Assembly (NCBI RefSeq): GCF_030064675.1
Contig: NZ_CP116413.1
Location: forward strand, 9,019,501 to 9,083,500
DNA: 64,000 nt
Direction of reading: 5' to 3'
From: Crossiella sp. CA-258035
GTDB lineage: Bacteria > Actinomycetota > Actinomycetes > Mycobacteriales > Pseudonocardiaceae
Below are positions 52,690 to 60,557 of the stretch, piece by piece. Within the stretch, counting starts at the first letter, position 1; each line of letters opens with the position of its first letter. The notes beneath the pieces are model-generated. The model was not told the DNA's origin and did no database searches. It was given only the letters and a program-made list of their open reading frames with translations. Position numbers and translations under genes: made by a program.

Positions 52690-55470
52690 TCACAACCGAG
52701 CTCTCGTCGAAGACGCCGGCGGGCTGAGCGCCTGCCGCAGCACGCCGGCCAAGTGCACCGCCGTGGCCTCGGTGCCCTGCGCCGCCTGCGTGCGACAGGA
52801 GAACCCGTCGGCCAGCACCAGCGTGCCGGCCGCCGCGGCCCTGATCTTCGGGTACAGCTGGCGTTCCGCGCAGGCCTGCGCGACCTCCCAGTGACCGGGC
52901 TCGAAGCCGAAGTTCCCGGCCAGGCCGCAGCAGCCCGCGTCCACCTGGTCGACCTCGATGCCCAGGCTGGCCAGCACCGCCCGCTCGGCCGCGTCGCCGA
53001 AAGTGGCCTGCTGGTGGCAGTGCGGCTGCCGGACCGCCTTGGCGTCCAACTGCGCGAACGGCCAGTCACCCTCATGTGCCGCAACCACTTCGGCCAGCGT
53101 GCGCACCCGGTCGCGCAGGCCGGCCGCCTCCGGCACCAGCTCGGCGGCGTCCTCCCGCAGCAGCACCGTGCAGGACGGTTCCAGCCCGATGACCAGCTGA
53201 TCGCCCGCCAGCGCGCGGACCGAGCGGCGCAGCACCCGGCGGGCGATGTCCAGCTGCCCGGTGGAGTGCCAGGTCAGGCCGCAGCAGACCGGGCCGCGCG
53301 GCAGGTCGACCCGGTAGCCCAGCGCCTCCAGCACCTCCACCGCGGCGATGCCGATCTCCGGACTCATGAAGTTGGTGAAGGTGTCCGGCCACAGCAGCAC
53401 CGGCGTGCCGGTCCCCTTCGGCCCGCCGCGGTGACGCCACCAGGAGCGGAAACTGGTGCGGGCGAAGGAGACCGGGTCCCGGCGGGATTCCAGCCCGGCC
53501 AGCCGCAGCGCGATCCGGCTGCCGGTGAGCGCGTTGGTCAGTCGCGGCGCGGGCCGGGCCAGCCGGGCCAGCAGCGGCAGCCAGCCCAGCGTGTAGTGCG
53601 CGCGCGGCCGCAGCTTCCGGCGGTAGTGGCGGTGCAGGAACTCGGCCTTGTAGGTGGCCATGTCCACCTGCACCGGGCAGTCGCGCCGGCACGCCTTGCA
53701 GGACAGGCACAGGTCCAGCGCCTCGCGCACGGCGGTGGCGTCCGGGTCGAGCAGCTCACCGCGCAGCATCTCCCCGAGCACCCTGGCCCGGCCCCTGGTG
53801 GAGTGCACCTCGTCCCCGGTGACCTGGAAGGACGGGCACATCGGGCCGCTGGCCTGGCGGCAGCTGCCCACGCCGACGCAGCGGCGCACTGCGGCGGCGA
53901 AGGAGCCGCGGTCGGTGTGCAGGGCATGCACCACGGGCAGCTCGATCCGGTCGTGGCCGGGCCGCAGGTCGGCGTCGAGTGGTTGCGGGGCAACAAGGAC
54001 GCCGGGGTTGAGCAGGCCGTCCGGGTCGAAGGCCGCCTTGAACCCGGCGAAGGCGCGCAGCACCACCGGCGAGTAGGTGCGGGCCAGCAGTTCGGAGCGG
54101 GCCCGGCCGTCGCCGTGCTCGCCGGAGCTGGTGCCGCCGTGCGCCACCACCAGGTCCGCGGCCGCCTCGATGAACGCGCGGTAGCGGGAAACCCCTTGTG
54201 CGCTCAGCAGGTCCCAGTCGCAGCGCAGGTGCAGGCAGCCCTCGCCGAAGTGCCCGTAGGCGATGCCGCGGTAACCGTGGTCAGCGAGCAGCGCGTGCAG
54301 CTCGCGCAGGTAGCCGCCGAGGCGTTCCGGCGGCACCGCGGAGTCCTCCCAGCCGGGCCAGGCCTCGCCGCCGTCGGCCATCCTGGTCGCGATGCCCGCG
54401 CCGTCCTTGCGGATCCGCCACAGCGCGGCGGCCCGCGCCGGGTCGGTGACCACCAGCGCGCTGGCCTCGACCAGTCCGGCCAGCTCCCGCGCCGCCGCCT
54501 CCCCGGCGACCTCGCAGTACAGCCAGGCCCGGCCGGGCGGAAGTGCCCGCGCGGCAACGCTTCCCGGCCCGCTGCCCAGCGCGGCGATCAGCGCCTCGTC
54601 CATGCCCTCCACGGTCAGCGCGCCCGCCGCGGCCAGTGCCGGGGCCTGGTCCGCCGCGGTGTAGACATCGGGAAAACCCAGCACCAGCAACACCGTTGTC
54701 GCGGGCACCGGGGTGAGCGCGACGGTGGCCGAGGTGACCAGCGCGCAGGTGCCCTCCGACCCGACCAGCGCCCGCGCCAGGTGGAAACCCTTCTCCGGCA
54801 ACAACTCCGCCAGGTTGTACCCGGAGACCTGCCTGCGGAACCGGCCCAGCTCCCGCCGCAGCTCGGCCAAGTGCTTGTCCCGCAATGAGACCAGCCGCCG
54901 GTCCAGCTCCGCGTCCCCGCTGCCGCCCGGCCCCGCGCTCAGCGTGCGACCGTCGGCGAGCAGCAGGTCCAGCCGGTGCACCACCTCGGCGGTGGTGCCC
55001 CAGGCCACCGAATGCGGCCCGCAGGCGTTGTTGCCGATCATCCCGCCGAGCGTGCAGCGGGACTGGGTGGACGGGTCCGGCCCGAAGGTCAGCCCGTGCG
55101 CCGCGGCCTGGCGGCGCAGCTCGTCCAGCACCACCCCGGGTTGCACGGTCGCGGTGCGCGCCTCGGGATCAATGGCCAGCACCCGGTTGAGGTGCCGGGA
55201 GAAGTCGACCACCAGGCCGGGCCCGATCGCGTTGCCCGCCACCGAGGTCCCGCCGCCCCGGCCGGTGACCGGCACCCCGTGCTCGCGCGCGATGGCCAGC
55301 GCCGCGCCGAGCTCGTCCAGGTCCCTCGGTTCCAGCACGGCCGCGGGCAGCACCCGGTAGATCGAGGCGTCCGAGCCGTAGGCGGCCCGGGTCTGCGCAT
55401 CCAGCCTGGCCGCACCGGGCAGTTCGGCCCGCAACCGCCGCCCGAACTCCTCGCCCTCGCGCACGCCCAC
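52690..55470 (-). CDS. FAD-linked oxidase fused to iron-sulfur reductase
   Basis: This 926-residue two-part flavoenzyme has an N-terminal FAD-binding domain (VTGRGGGTSVAGNAIGPG, DPSTQSRCTLGGMIGNNACG), a cap domain, GEHGDGRARSEL, then 4Fe-4S motifs: an upstream CVGVGSC...CPSF set and CLSCKACRRDCPV. The C-terminal part has two cysteine-rich CCG-type motifs (VCCGLTWHSTG and CCGLAGNFGFE) as in GlpC/LutA-type subunits. It probably oxidises a 2-hydroxy acid such as D-lactate or glycolate and passes electrons to quinone. It is divergent from an alcohol dehydrogenase. Confidence 0.9.
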   Translation of the reverse strand: MGVREGEEFGRRLRAELPGAARLDAQTRAAYGSDASIYRVLPAAVLEPRDLDELGAALAIAREHGVPVTGRGGGTSVAGNAIGPGLVVDFSRHLNRVLAIDPEARTATVQPGVVLDELRRQAAAHGLTFGPDPSTQSRCTLGGMIGNNACGPHSVAWGTTAEVVHRLDLLLADGRTLSAGPGGSGDAELDRRLVSLRDKHLAELRRELGRFRRQVSGYNLAELLPEKGFHLARALVGSEGTCALVTSATVALTPVPATTVLLVLGFPDVYTAADQAPALAAAGALTVEGMDEALIAALGSGPGSVAARALPPGRAWLYCEVAGEAAARELAGLVEASALVVTDPARAAALWRIRKDGAGIATRMADGGEAWPGWEDSAVPPERLGGYLRELHALLADHGYRGIAYGHFGEGCLHLRCDWDLLSAQGVSRYRAFIEAAADLVVAHGGTSSGEHGDGRARSELLARTYSPVVLRAFAGFKAAFDPDGLLNPGVLVAPQPLDADLRPGHDRIELPVVHALHTDRGSFAAAVRRCVGVGSCRQASGPMCPSFQVTGDEVHSTRGRARVLGEMLRGELLDPDATAVREALDLCLSCKACRRDCPVQVDMATYKAEFLHRHYRRKLRPRAHYTLGWLPLLARLARPAPRLTNALTGSRIALRLAGLESRRDPVSFARTSFRSWWRHRGGPKGTGTPVLLWPDTFTNFMSPEIGIAAVEVLEALGYRVDLPRGPVCCGLTWHSTGQLDIARRVLRRSVRALAGDQLVIGLEPSCTVLLREDAAELVPEAAGLRDRVRTLAEVVAAHEGDWPFAQLDAKAVRQPHCHQQATFGDAAERAVLASLGIEVDQVDAGCCGLAGNFGFEPGHWEVAQACAERQLYPKIRAAAAGTLVLADGFSCRTQAAQGTEATAVHLAGVLRQALSPPASSTRARL

Positions 55471-55499
55471 ATTGTGCAGAGCCGGGTTAGGTTTCGCTC

Positions 55500-56525
55500 A
55501 TGCGCGCGGTGGTCTACAACTCCTTCGGCGGCCCGGTCACCGTCGAACAGCTGCCCGATCCGGCCCCCGGCCCGGCCGACGCGGTGATCGAGGTCGAGGC
55601 CACCGGCCTGTGCCGCAGCGACTGGCACGGCTGGATGGGCCACGACGAGGACATCACGGTCTTCCCGCACGTGCCCGGCCACGAGCTGGCCGGCGTCGTG
55701 CGCGAGGTCGGCGCGGAGGTGCGCCGTTTCCGCCCGGGCGACCGGGTGACCGTGCCCTTCATCAACGCCTGCGGCAGCTGCCCGTCCTGCCAAGCCGGTG
55801 ACCAGCAGGTCTGCCCCGCGCAGAGCCAGCCCGGCTTCACCCACTGGGGCTCCTACGCCGAAGCGGTGCGCATCCGGCACGCCGAGACGAACCTGATCCG
55901 CCTGCCCGACACCATGGCCTACCAGACCGCCGCCGCCCTGGGCTGCCGCTTCGCCACCTCCTTCCGCGCGGTCCGCGACATCGCCCGCACCCGCGCGGGC
56001 GAGTGGGTCGCGGTGCACGGCTGCGGCGGCGTCGGCCTGTCCGCGGTGATGATCGCCGCCGCCGCCGGAGCCCAGGTGATCGCCATCGACATCAACGAAG
56101 AAGCCCTGTCCCTGGCCACCCAGCTCGGCGTCACCGCCACCGTCAACGGCGGTGACACCGCCGAGGCCGTCCGCGAGCTCACCGGCGGCGGCGCTCACGT
56201 CTCCCTGGACGCCCTCGGCCACCCCGCCACCGCCGCCGCCTCGATCAACAGCCTGCGCCGCCGCGGCAGGCACGTCCAGGTCGGCCTGCTCCCCGGCGCC
56301 CCCACGCCGCTGCCGATGGGCCGGGTGATCGCGCACGAGCTGGCGGTCCTGGGCAGCCACGGCATGGCCGCACACGCCTACCCGGAGCTGATGGCGCTGG
56401 TCAACGGCGGCAAGCTGCGGCCGGACCGGCTGATCACCCGCACCATCGGGCTCGCGGAGGCGGCCCGGGCCCTGCCACTGCTGCACACCAGTTCGTCGGC
56501 GGGCATGACCATGATCGAGCCCTAG
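55500..56525 (+). CDS. Zinc-dependent alcohol dehydrogenase
   Basis: This 341-residue medium-chain dehydrogenase has a catalytic zinc site in GLCRSDWHGWMGH and GHELAG, a structural zinc loop CGSCPSCQAGDQQVC and a Rossmann GCGGVGLSAV. It may reduce or oxidise an alcohol or polyol. It is divergent from the iron-sulfur oxidase, 29 bp away, and the 3' end overlaps the MarR gene by four bases. Confidence 0.92.
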   Translation: MRAVVYNSFGGPVTVEQLPDPAPGPADAVIEVEATGLCRSDWHGWMGHDEDITVFPHVPGHELAGVVREVGAEVRRFRPGDRVTVPFINACGSCPSCQAGDQQVCPAQSQPGFTHWGSYAEAVRIRHAETNLIRLPDTMAYQTAAALGCRFATSFRAVRDIARTRAGEWVAVHGCGGVGLSAVMIAAAAGAQVIAIDINEEALSLATQLGVTATVNGGDTAEAVRELTGGGAHVSLDALGHPATAAASINSLRRRGRHVQVGLLPGAPTPLPMGRVIAHELAVLGSHGMAAHAYPELMALVNGGKLRPDRLITRTIGLAEAARALPLLHTSSSAGMTMIEP

Positions 56526-56983
56526 CGCTCGGTCAGCTCGGCCGTCGCTTCGCGCATGAGGGCCGCGTTCTGCTCCAGGAACCCGGCGAGCAGGTCGAGC
56601 TCGGCGTCGGTGTAGCGCTCCACCAGCGCGCCCAGGCGGCGGAAGAAGCCCTCGAACTGCGCGTCGACGCCCTGGAGCAGGCCCTCGTCCAGGGCGATGA
56701 GGACCCGGCGGCCGTCGGTGGTGTCGCGGTTGCGGTGCACGTAGCCGCGTTTGGCCAGGCGGTCGATGGCGCTGGTGATGGAGGCCGGGGCGAGGCCGGA
56801 GTGCTGGGAGAGCTCGCCCGCGCTGAGCGGGCCGTGGGTTTCCAGCAGGCCGAGCAGCTTCCAGTCGGTGACGCTGATGTCCAGGCGGGCGCTGAGCGCG
56901 CTGTGGAACATGACGGCGGCGTCGCTGGTCCGCCGGCCGGCGTTGGCCAGCCGGGCCACCAGCTCGTCGCGGTGCGTTGACAC
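56522..56983 (-). CDS. MarR family regulator of flavin monooxygenase
   Basis: This 153-residue MarR protein has the winged-helix core LSAGELSQHSGLAPASITSAIDRLAKRGYVHRNRDTTDGRRV. It is divergent from the FAD monooxygenase, with a perfect-core palindrome between them. It should repress that gene, with the ligand probably an aromatic substrate or drug. The GTG start follows GGGAGG. Confidence 0.9.
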   Translation of the reverse strand: MSTHRDELVARLANAGRRTSDAAVMFHSALSARLDISVTDWKLLGLLETHGPLSAGELSQHSGLAPASITSAIDRLAKRGYVHRNRDTTDGRRVLIALDEGLLQGVDAQFEGFFRRLGALVERYTDAELDLLAGFLEQNAALMREATAELTER

Positions 56984-57006
56984 GGGTCCTCCCTGGCCGG
57001 ATATTA

Positions 57007-57026
57007 TTTCGTTCGATCGAAGGAAA
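57007..57026. promoter_or_regulatory. MarR operator
   Basis: TTTCGTTCGATCGAAGGAAA is a 20-bp palindrome with a perfect TTCGATCGAA core (57012-57021) and outer TTTC/GAAA arms. It lies in the divergent promoter, 24 bp from the MarR start and 36 bp from the monooxygenase start. Confidence 0.75.
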
Positions 57027-57061
57027 TATCTTCCGGAGTCATCTTACGTGGGGGCAGAGCG

Positions 57062-58258
57062 ATGCGAGTGATCATCATCGGTGCGGGGGTCGGTGGTCCG
57101 ACCTTGGCCGCCGCGCTGGGCAAGGCCGGGCTGGACGCCGAGGTCTACGAGGCGCACGACGGGCCGGGGATCGGCATCGGCGCGTTCCTCGGACTGGCGC
57201 CCAACGGGTTGTCGGTGCTGCGCACCCTGGGCCTGCTGGACGCGGTGCGCGGGACGCCCGGCGCGCACGTCAGCCACCGGACCGAGTTCCTGGACGGCGC
57301 GGGCCGGCGGCTCGGCCTGCTCGACGACGGGTCCGCGGCGCTGGCGCCGGAGCTGCACAGCCTCGGCGTGCGGCGCGGCGAACTCCAGGCCGCGCTCGCC
57401 GCGGGCGTGCGGGTCGAGTACGGCAAGCGGCTGGTCGGCTACACCGCGCACGCCGCCGGGGTGGTGGCCGAGTTCGCCGACGGCAGCACCGCCGAGGGCG
57501 ATGTGCTCATCGGCGCGGACGGGCTGCACTCCCCGGTCCGCCGGATCATGGACCCCGCCGCACCCGCGCCCCGCTACTCCGGCCTGCTCGGCCTCGGCGG
57601 CTGGACCTCCGGGCTGCCGGTCCGGCCCACCCCCGCGACCACCGGCCGGATGGTGTTCGGCAGGCGGGGCTTCTTCCTCTACGGCACCGCGCCGGACGGT
57701 GACGTCTACTGGGGCGTCAACTTCCCGCACCCCGAGCTCAGCCGCGCGGAGATCGCCGCGCGCGGCCCGGTGTACTGGCGGCAGCACCTCATCGAGCGGT
57801 TCGCCGGTCAACTGCCGGACGCGACCACCATCCTGGCCGGCAGCGAGTCCCGCTGGTTCCAGCCCTTCGGCCTCTACGACCTGGGGAACCTGCCGCGCTG
57901 GACCAGCGGCCGGGTCGGCCTGATCGGCGACGCGGCGCACGCGGTGCCGAACTCCAGCGGGCAGGGCGCGGCGATGGCCATCGAGGACGCGATCACCCTG
58001 GCCCGGTGCCTGCGCGACCTGCCGGAGCCCGAGCCCGCGCTGCGCCGGTTCGAGCAGCTGCGCAGGCCCAGGGTGGAGCGGATCATCGCCGAGGGGCAGC
58101 GGCGCGGCGGGCTGAAGACGCTGACCAACCCGGTCGCGGTCGCGCTGCGGGACCTGGCGCTGCGCGTGGTGCTCCGGCGCCTGTCCCGCACCAGCGGCCA
58201 CTCGTGGATCTTCGACCACCGGATCGACTTCGCCGAACCGGTCGGGGGCCGCGGCTGA
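57062..58258 (+). CDS. FAD-dependent monooxygenase
   Basis: This 398-residue class A flavoprotein monooxygenase has a dinucleotide-binding GAGVGGPTLAAALG at the N-terminus, the LIGADGLHSPVRR motif and a late LIGDAAHAVPNSSGQGAAMAIED motif, as in aromatic hydroxylases and drug-inactivating enzymes. NAD(P)H is the expected donor. It is under likely MarR control. The substrate is unknown. Confidence 0.9.
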   Translation: MRVIIIGAGVGGPTLAAALGKAGLDAEVYEAHDGPGIGIGAFLGLAPNGLSVLRTLGLLDAVRGTPGAHVSHRTEFLDGAGRRLGLLDDGSAALAPELHSLGVRRGELQAALAAGVRVEYGKRLVGYTAHAAGVVAEFADGSTAEGDVLIGADGLHSPVRRIMDPAAPAPRYSGLLGLGGWTSGLPVRPTPATTGRMVFGRRGFFLYGTAPDGDVYWGVNFPHPELSRAEIAARGPVYWRQHLIERFAGQLPDATTILAGSESRWFQPFGLYDLGNLPRWTSGRVGLIGDAAHAVPNSSGQGAAMAIEDAITLARCLRDLPEPEPALRRFEQLRRPRVERIIAEGQRRGGLKTLTNPVAVALRDLALRVVLRRLSRTSGHSWIFDHRIDFAEPVGGRG

Positions 58259-58275
58259 CCACGGCCCCCGTCCGC

Positions 58276-59361
58276 TCAGTCCTCGCCGCGGATGAACCGC
58301 TCGACCTTCTCCCTGGCCGCGGAGTCGTCGTACTGCTCCGGCGGGGACTTCATGAAGTAGGAGGAGGCGGAGAGCACCGGGCCGCCGACACCGCGGTCCA
58401 GCGCGATCTTGGCCGCGCGCACCGCGTCGATGATCACACCCGCGGAGTTGGGCGAGTCCCAGACCTCCAGCTTGTACTCCAGGTTCAGCGGCACGTCGCC
58501 GAAGGCGCGGCCCTCCAGCCGGACGTAGGCCCACTTGCGGTCGTCCAGCCAGGCCACGTAGTCCGACGGGCCGATGTGCACGTTGCGGGCGCCGAGGTCG
58601 TGCTCGACCTGGGAGGTGACCGCCTGGGTCTTGGAGACCTTCTTGGACTCCAGGCGGTCCCGCTCCAGCATGTTCATGAAGTCCATGTTGCCGCCCACGT
58701 TGAGCTGCATGGTGCGGTCCAGGATCACACCCCGGTCCTCGAACAGCTTGGCCAGCACCCGGTGCGTGATGGTCGCGCCGACCTGCGACTTGATGTCATC
58801 GCCCACGATCGGCACGCCCGCGGCGCGGAACTTCTCCGCCCACACCGGGTCGCTGGCGATGAACACCGGCAGCGCGTTGACGAAGGCCACCCGCGCGTCG
58901 ATGGCGGCCTGGGCGTAGAAGCGGTCCGCCGCCTCCGAGCCCACCGGCAGGTAGGAGACCAGCACGTCGGCCTCGGCCTCGCGTAACGCCCGCGCCACGT
59001 CCACCGGCTGCTCGTCGGACTCCTGGATGGTCTCCCGGTAGTAGTGGCCCAGCCCGTCCAGGGTGTGCCCGCGCTGCACCGGCACGCCCAGCGGCGGCAC
59101 GTCGCAGATCTTGATGGTGTTGTTCTCGCTGGCCAGGATCGCCTCGGACAGGTCGGCGCCGACCTTCTTGGCGTCCACGTCGAAGGCGGCCACGAACTCG
59201 ATGTCGCGCACGTGGTAGTCGCCGAACTGCACGTGCATCAGGCCGGGCACCCGACTGCCGGGGTCGGCGTCGCGGTAGTACTGCACGCCCTGCACCAGCG
59301 AGGCGGCGCAGTTCCCGACGCCGACGATGGCCACCCGCACCTTGCGGCGGTCTCCGGACAT
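58276..59361 (-). CDS. ino1: Inositol-3-phosphate synthase
   Basis: This 361-residue enzyme converts glucose 6-phosphate to 1L-myo-inositol 1-phosphate with NAD, the first step of phosphatidylinositol and mycothiol synthesis in actinobacteria. It has NAD-binding [16 protein letters not shown] (17-32), the [11 protein letters not shown] segment, [12 protein letters not shown] and [12 protein letters not shown]. The ATG at 59361 follows AAGGAGG with 8-nt spacing; earlier starts at 59385 and 59391 are in frame but unnecessary. It is 26 bp downstream of the PadR gene. Confidence 0.95.
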   Translation of the reverse strand: MSGDRRKVRVAIVGVGNCAASLVQGVQYYRDADPGSRVPGLMHVQFGDYHVRDIEFVAAFDVDAKKVGADLSEAILASENNTIKICDVPPLGVPVQRGHTLDGLGHYYRETIQESDEQPVDVARALREAEADVLVSYLPVGSEAADRFYAQAAIDARVAFVNALPVFIASDPVWAEKFRAAGVPIVGDDIKSQVGATITHRVLAKLFEDRGVILDRTMQLNVGGNMDFMNMLERDRLESKKVSKTQAVTSQVEHDLGARNVHIGPSDYVAWLDDRKWAYVRLEGRAFGDVPLNLEYKLEVWDSPNSAGVIIDAVRAAKIALDRGVGGPVLSASSYFMKSPPEQYDDSAAREKVERFIRGED

Positions 59362-59387
59362 GGCCGGGTCCTCCTTCACAGTCATCC

Positions 59388-59915
59388 TCATGGCTGGCGG
59401 TGTTCCGCCTCGATCAGCTCGTCCAGCCACCGCACCTCGCGGTCGGCGCCGTCCAGGCCGAGCCGCTGCAACTGCCGGGTGTAGTGGTCGACGTGCTCGC
59501 AGGAGCGGTCCAGCGTGGACTGGATCCGTTCCCGCCGTTCCGCCACACAGCGCCGCCTGCCCTCCAGGATCCGCAGCCGCGTCGCGGGCGGCGTGCGGGA
59601 GAAGAAGGCCAGGCGGACGCCGAAGCAGTCGTCCTCCCAGTGCTGCGGCTGCACCTCGGCGAGCAGGCAGGCGAAGTGCTCCCGGCCGGCCGCGCTGAGC
59701 CCGTAGACCCGCCGCGCCCGGCCCCCGGTGGCCGCCGCGCCCCCGCCGTCCTCGGCGATCAGCCCGGCGTCCTGCAACCGGCGCAGGGTGGGGTACAGCG
59801 AGCCGAAGGAGAAGGCAGGCCGGTGCCCGCACAGCAAGCAGCCCAGCTGTTTTCGCAGCTCATAGCCGTGCATGGGGGCCCGGTGCAGGATGCCGAGGAT
59901 CGCCAGCTCCAGCAT
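59388..59915 (-). CDS. PadR family regulator next to ino1
   Basis: This 175-residue PadR-type regulator has the winged helix [22 protein letters not shown] and [18 protein letters not shown], with an inserted cysteine-containing LLCGHR loop. An extended C-terminal helix ([17 protein letters not shown]) is typical. The ATG follows AGGAGG; the frame to 60020 is not conserved. Actinobacteria often place a PadR gene directly before ino1, so it likely controls inositol synthesis. Confidence 0.88.
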   Translation of the reverse strand: MLELAILGILHRAPMHGYELRKQLGCLLCGHRPAFSFGSLYPTLRRLQDAGLIAEDGGGAAATGGRARRVYGLSAAGREHFACLLAEVQPQHWEDDCFGVRLAFFSRTPPATRLRILEGRRRCVAERRERIQSTLDRSCEHVDHYTRQLQRLGLDGADREVRWLDELIEAEHRQP

Positions 59916-60070
59916 CTGGCACCTCCTCCTGGCTCGGCTGACAAACAGGCGGACTATATCGGGCCGATACATCGAAGCCACCAGCGCAACGGCGTGAGAT
60001 GGACAACGCCCCGGCAGCACTGCCCTGAACGGCTCACCGGGAACTTGTGCCAGCCACGTAGTCTGATGGG

Positions 60071-60475
60071 GTGCGAACCCAGCGGCAGGTGGTCGACTAC
60101 GCGTTGCAGCGCCGTGCGCTGCTCGCGGAGGTCTACTCCGGCCGGTCTGGGGTCATGGAGGTGTGCGACGCCAGTCCATACCTGCTCCGCGCGGCGAAGT
60201 TCCACGGCGAACCCAGCACGGTGACCTGTCCTGTGTGCCGCAAGGAACCCCTGACGCTGGTGTCCTGGGTGTACGGCGATGAGCTCAAGCACGCGGCGGG
60301 CTCGGCCCGCACAGCTGAAGAACTCGCGCGCATGGCAACCCTTTTCGTGGAGTTCAGCGTTTACGTAGTCGAGGTGTGCCGCACCTGCAGCTGGAACCAC
60401 CTGGTGCAGTCATACGTCCTCGGGACGGGTGGCCTGCGCAGCGGCAGCTCCCAAAGGAAGACCGCCGCGGAGTGA
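60071..60475 (+). CDS. DUF5318 family protein
   Basis: This 134-residue protein has a zinc-ribbon-like set of cysteines: CPVC (53-56) and CRTC (103-106). The same order (ino1, PadR gene, this gene, penicillin-binding protein) is found in mycobacteria. Function is unknown; its linkage with the penicillin-binding protein suggests a link to envelope synthesis. Confidence 0.85.
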   Translation: MRTQRQVVDYALQRRALLAEVYSGRSGVMEVCDASPYLLRAAKFHGEPSTVTCPVCRKEPLTLVSWVYGDELKHAAGSARTAEELARMATLFVEFSVYVVEVCRTCSWNHLVQSYVLGTGGLRSGSSQRKTAAE

Positions 60476-60557
60476 TCCAGCTCATGTCGCTGGTACGTAC
60501 TGACGAACGACCGCCAAACGACGTCGCACCGTGCGACGGCGGTGGAAGGGCCTTTTC

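Noticed and set aside
52753-54888. Long plus-strand open frame (711 codons) opposite the FAD/iron-sulfur gene
   Set aside because: Shadow of the real gene; no motifs and biased composition.
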